Positions 54,762 to 57,376 of a stretch of 57,376 nt of DNA are shown here, piece by piece (positions within the stretch are counted from its first letter, which is position 1; each line of letters starts with the position of its first letter). This stretch comes from Akkermansiaceae bacterium (GTDB lineage Bacteria; Verrucomicrobiota; Verrucomicrobiia; Verrucomicrobiales; Akkermansiaceae): positions 1-57,376 of the forward strand of contig CAIKHZ010000319.1 of NCBI GenBank assembly GCA_903827375.1, written 5' to 3'. A model generated the notes under the pieces. It was not told the origin of the DNA, did no database searches, and saw only the letters and a program-made list of their open reading frames with translations. Position numbers and translations under genes: made by a program.

Positions 54762-56663
54762 TCAATCGTGACGGGTGCTCCGGGGCACGGTGGTCACCTC
54801 CGGCGCAGGGGCGCTTCGATCTGCTCCCCAGCGCGGATTGGTGGTCATTTCCGGGTTGACCATTCCGTAGAAAACGCCTTTACTGATAGATCTGGCATTC
54901 AGCTCGATGTCGCCGATGAGTCGCACGGTACCAGATAGGTCCGCGCCACGAATACTGTTCATCACCGCCGCAATTTCGGCCTTGCCATGAATGCGGGAGT
55001 GGTCCTCCTCTATCAGCGTCAATGCACTGAGCCGAGCCTCTTCATTGACCGTGCCACCATACACAGACGCTTCATCCTCGATGCATGCATTGCCTCCGAT
55101 GATTCCGTTGCCAGTCACCAAGGCGTGACCTCGGACGACGGCGTTGTCTCCGACCTTGGCATTGCCGGAAACCACAGCTTGATCGTTGATTTTGGCCTTG
55201 CCGAGCACCTGGGCCCGATCCAGCACCATGGCAGCGGGTCCAACAAATGCTGATGCGTCGGCGTGGGCTGTGGCATCCACCCAGCCACCGCCGTTGGAGT
55301 GGGCCTTCCCCTTGCGGCCGGTAGTTTTGGCGAGCGGGGCTGGATCACTGCCGCGCGGATGGCCACCGCGGATCTCCACCATCCATGGATATCTATAGAT
55401 GGTATAATACATCTGGTCCCAGAAAATCCGCTGGTATTCCGAGGGGGTGGCTGCTACCACCAGCCAAACTTGTTTCTCGTTAGCACGGAGTGGAAACACC
55501 ACTTGCGAGGTCGCGCCGCGTTGCAAAGCGCTGTAGCGGGGCTTGCCTTGATCATCGACGGCCACCAAGCCCCAGCGCCAATCCGAGTTGGGAGCTGGCA
55601 CGCTTTTGGGTTCGTTTTCAAACTTCTGGTCGAACGTGGGGACGTTAGGGGCATTCTGGACGATGCCACGGAACTGGACGGCGACGCTTCGGACATTCCC
55701 GCTTTCATCCGGATCGATGCGCACAAGGTTATATCCGAATCGTTGGGGTGCTCGGTAATCCGGGATGGCGTAGCGGCCCATTTTCCCATCGACGGGTGCA
55801 AGAATCGATACGCGGTTTCGGCGAATGCCGGTGACGTCGTCATAACTGCCGTAACTCTTGCGCAAGACATCACCATTTTTGTAGTCCCAAGTGACATTGT
55901 GCATCGCCCAGAGGCCGAACTGATCGTTGAGTTCTGTGGTTTTCCAACCTTGGTTACGGGCTAACACCAGTAGCGGATCTTCAAGCGCGGTTGCCGGCAA
56001 GCCGGGCTTGGTGGCCTTCGACCATATATCATTGATCGCTGCGTAGCCAAACGTGTCCTTGATGTATTCCCAAAACTGCCAGTTGCCATAGCGGTCGCGC
56101 GTCGATCCATAGTAAAGGTGAGGGGCGTTGACCAATTGGTCGGAGCAACCCACCTGATCGAGATACATCTGATGAGTCATCCATTCGGCATGCGACTCCC
56201 AAGACCAGCCCACATGCGGGGAATCGCGCAACCCCATCGTGGAGAACTGCAAACTGTGGGCAAATTCGTGCGCCAAGGCGTGATTGTCTTTGAAGGCATT
56301 GAAGTGCAGCCACATCGCAGGATCCCATTTGCCGGTTCCGCTGCCGCTCGCCCAGCCCTTATTGCTGAGGTTGACGCTCACTTTGTATTTCAGCGGCTGA
56401 TTTTCATAGGGCTTGGCGAAACCCACCGTTCCCAGATAGAAATCGCGGATGCCTTCGAGCGTTGCCAGGCCTTTCTGCAGGTCCGCATCGCCCAGTGTCA
56501 CGCCGTCATTGTCGTTCCAGCGGGCGACAAAATGTGCGGATTCCGTGAGATGCTGGGATTTTTCGGGTTCCAGGACCTTGTAAGGTTCCTCGGCGGCACC
56601 CCGGCTTGGGTGACCGGCAAGTACCAGGGCGGCAGCGCTGAGCGCGGTGAGGGAGCTTTTCAT
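54762..56663 (-). CDS. Exported zinc metallopeptidase-like (DUF6055) protein with left-handed beta-helix
   Basis: The 633-residue protein has a signal peptide (MKSSLTALSAAALVLAGHPS ... RGAAEEPYK) and a domain with HALAHEFAHSLQFSTMG. H132, E133 and H136 form HExxH. A downstream SWESHAEWMTHQMY could supply a third ligand. The sequence from SAHFVARWNDN to about 400 matches the layout of DUF6055 proteins. A basic Gly/Pro linker leads into a hexapeptide-repeat region (about 480-590; RAQVLGKAKINDQAVVSGNA, KVGDNAVVRGHALVTGNG), typical of left-handed beta-helices. No known acyltransferase catalytic motif is seen there. GCGAA boxes lie 58-83 bp upstream. Confidence 0.72.
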   Translation of the reverse strand: MKSSLTALSAAALVLAGHPSRGAAEEPYKVLEPEKSQHLTESAHFVARWNDNDGVTLGDADLQKGLATLEGIRDFYLGTVGFAKPYENQPLKYKVSVNLSNKGWASGSGTGKWDPAMWLHFNAFKDNHALAHEFAHSLQFSTMGLRDSPHVGWSWESHAEWMTHQMYLDQVGCSDQLVNAPHLYYGSTRDRYGNWQFWEYIKDTFGYAAINDIWSKATKPGLPATALEDPLLVLARNQGWKTTELNDQFGLWAMHNVTWDYKNGDVLRKSYGSYDDVTGIRRNRVSILAPVDGKMGRYAIPDYRAPQRFGYNLVRIDPDESGNVRSVAVQFRGIVQNAPNVPTFDQKFENEPKSVPAPNSDWRWGLVAVDDQGKPRYSALQRGATSQVVFPLRANEKQVWLVVAATPSEYQRIFWDQMYYTIYRYPWMVEIRGGHPRGSDPAPLAKTTGRKGKAHSNGGGWVDATAHADASAFVGPAAMVLDRAQVLGKAKINDQAVVSGNAKVGDNAVVRGHALVTGNGIIGGNACIEDEASVYGGTVNEEARLSALTLIEEDHSRIHGKAEIAAVMNSIRGADLSGTVRLIGDIELNARSISKGVFYGMVNPEMTTNPRWGADRSAPAPEVTTVPRSTRHD

Positions 56664-57161
56664 AGGTTAGGTCTGTCGATTGGCTGTGATTACGATCGGC
56701 TCATTGGGCGCTTTCAAGTGTTCGCATATTGGCCAGTCGGTTTCGCGGAATACACAGCGCTGCGCGGCCTGGTGCTTTCGGCGCTTCGGCGTTTCGATTC
56801 AATAGAAAGCATTCGTCGCTACGCACCGAGTCTTTCGCTCTTCTCTTACTGAAACACCGGACCACGCGGCGGCTACCGAAACACCGAGCCGAGCATTCCC
56901 CTTGCGGGCTGTCCCCGTTTGGCCGATGTCTGGCATGCGGCCACTTGGACCCCCGCATCCACGGCTGGCTGTGCCGCGCCGTTAACCAACCGGAAATCAC
57001 CGCGCGCCTAGCGCCTCCGTTGTTCAGTCGTCTGCGAGTGTCGGTCACACGGCCACCGAGACGTTCAATAGCTCAGGCGGCACAACCCCCGTTATTACCC
57101 GCGCAGTCGTATGATCACACTTCCTGACCTCGGCGGAAAATGGTTTGGCACTTTTGGCGGC
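56664..57161. other. 498-bp spacer, no supported gene
   Basis: Only the GCGAA boxes near the peptidase gene are recognisable. Overlapping frames of 115-132 codons on both strands carry low-complexity Arg/Leu/Pro-rich text with no start signal, and I treat them as non-coding. GAAACACCG occurs twice (about 56851 and 56878). Confidence 0.4.
56721..56746. promoter_or_regulatory. Candidate operator: GCGAA direct repeats upstream of metallopeptidase gene
   Basis: TTCGC occurs on the plus strand at 56721-56725 and 56742-56746, 21 bp apart, so GCGAA is read twice in the direction of the gene starting at 56663. The spacing matches the boxes at 6934/6954 and 11551/11570/11590, although there the orientation relative to the gene is reversed. 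Confidence 0.35.
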
Positions 57162-57376
57162 TCAGACGAGCTGATAGATCAGGCGGGCATGGGTTTCAGG
57201 GTGCAGGAAAGCGAGCTGAGTTAGGTCATCGAGTAGGGCGGCGATGGCCTTGTCGTGGGCCGGAGAGGCCATACGGTGAATGCGGACGGTGAGGGTGTTT
57301 GCCGTCTCGTCGGGCACAAGGTCAGCGGAGGATACGAAGAGTTCGCGGATCATGGCCCGCGCCTCATCCTCCTTGG
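57162..57376 (-). CDS. C-terminal fragment of a probable transposase (continues past window)
   Basis: The frame is open at the right edge and ends in TGA at 57162. The visible 71 residues include AMIRELFVSSADLVPDETAN, TLTVRIHRMASPAHDKAIAA, LLDDLTQLAFLHPETHARL and the end IYQLV. I know similar ends (ADL-x-PD-x-x-x-x-x-LTVRLH ... LLDELN-x-T-x-x-x-PGT-x-x-RL-x-Y-x-LV) from putative transposases in Planctomycetes and Verrucomicrobiota. Catalytic residues lie outside. The family is not certain. Confidence 0.5.
   Translation of the reverse strand, partial: KEDEARAMIRELFVSSADLVPDETANTLTVRIHRMASPAHDKAIAALLDDLTQLAFLHPETHARLIYQLV

Noticed and set aside
56729-57127. 132-codon plus-strand frame and overlapping minus frames in the right spacer
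   Set aside because: Low-complexity Arg/Pro/Leu-rich sequences, no ribosome binding site and no recognised family.

Overview
The window looks like a chromosomal segment of a Verrucomicrobiota bacterium (inferred, no rRNA present). The reasons are a GC-rich base composition, very large exported proteins built from autotransporter-associated beta-strand repeats, LamG and InlB-type repeats, many secreted glycoside hydrolases without SusC/SusD or transporters, and C-terminal regions ending in aromatic/Leu-Arg-x-x-Val type tails. I see no tRNA, rRNA, CRISPR array, prophage or intact insertion sequence. Many gene starts lack a clear Shine-Dalgarno sequence.

Layout. 1-26 kb is an exported carbohydrate region: the 3' end of a GH95-like alpha-L-fucosidase, a DUF3592 membrane protein, two tandem GH51 arabinofuranosidases, a mosaic sialate O-acetylesterase-like protein, two giant beta-strand-repeat adhesin or surface proteins (the second carrying a beta-helix and a discoidin domain), a PQQ-type beta-propeller protein and a GH38 alpha-mannosidase. 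26-29.1 kb holds a short respiratory operon, nuoB-nuoC-nuoD-nuoI, without the other complex I genes. 29.1-36 kb is mixed: a repeat-rich spacer, a frameshifted small membrane protein, an exported PHP-like protein, a Tat-exported GH10 xylanase, an orphan gene, a 0.7 kb spacer full of repeat debris, and an exported alpha-galactosidase. 36-40 kb is a tight operon of a MetF-MetV fusion, a pterin-binding methyltransferase and an amidohydrolase, suggesting folate-linked C1 metabolism. 40-43.6 kb has an exported alpha/beta hydrolase and, divergently, a helical-repeat membrane-anchored protein that may be frameshifted. 43.7-46 kb is thiC under a clear TPP riboswitch. 46.1-51.5 kb has an OmpR-type response regulator, its histidine kinase and an exported protein with seven InlB-like repeats. 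51.7-56.7 kb has an exported beta-sandwich protein, a gene remnant, an SGNH hydrolase and a metallopeptidase fused to a left-handed beta-helix. The right edge holds the 3' end of a probable transposase.

How it fits together. GH51, GH10, SASA esterase, alpha-galactosidase, alpha-mannosidase and the GH95 fragment together point to attack on decorated plant or algal polysaccharides (arabinoxylan, galactomannan, fucosylated glycans). Three exported-enzyme promoters carry GCGAA half-sites 19-21 bp apart, which suggests one AraC-type regulator. Three families of dispersed intergenic repeats (here A, B and C) link distant spacers. Across genes, the pentamer CTAAC is unusually common on the coding strand, and this is the most puzzling global signal.
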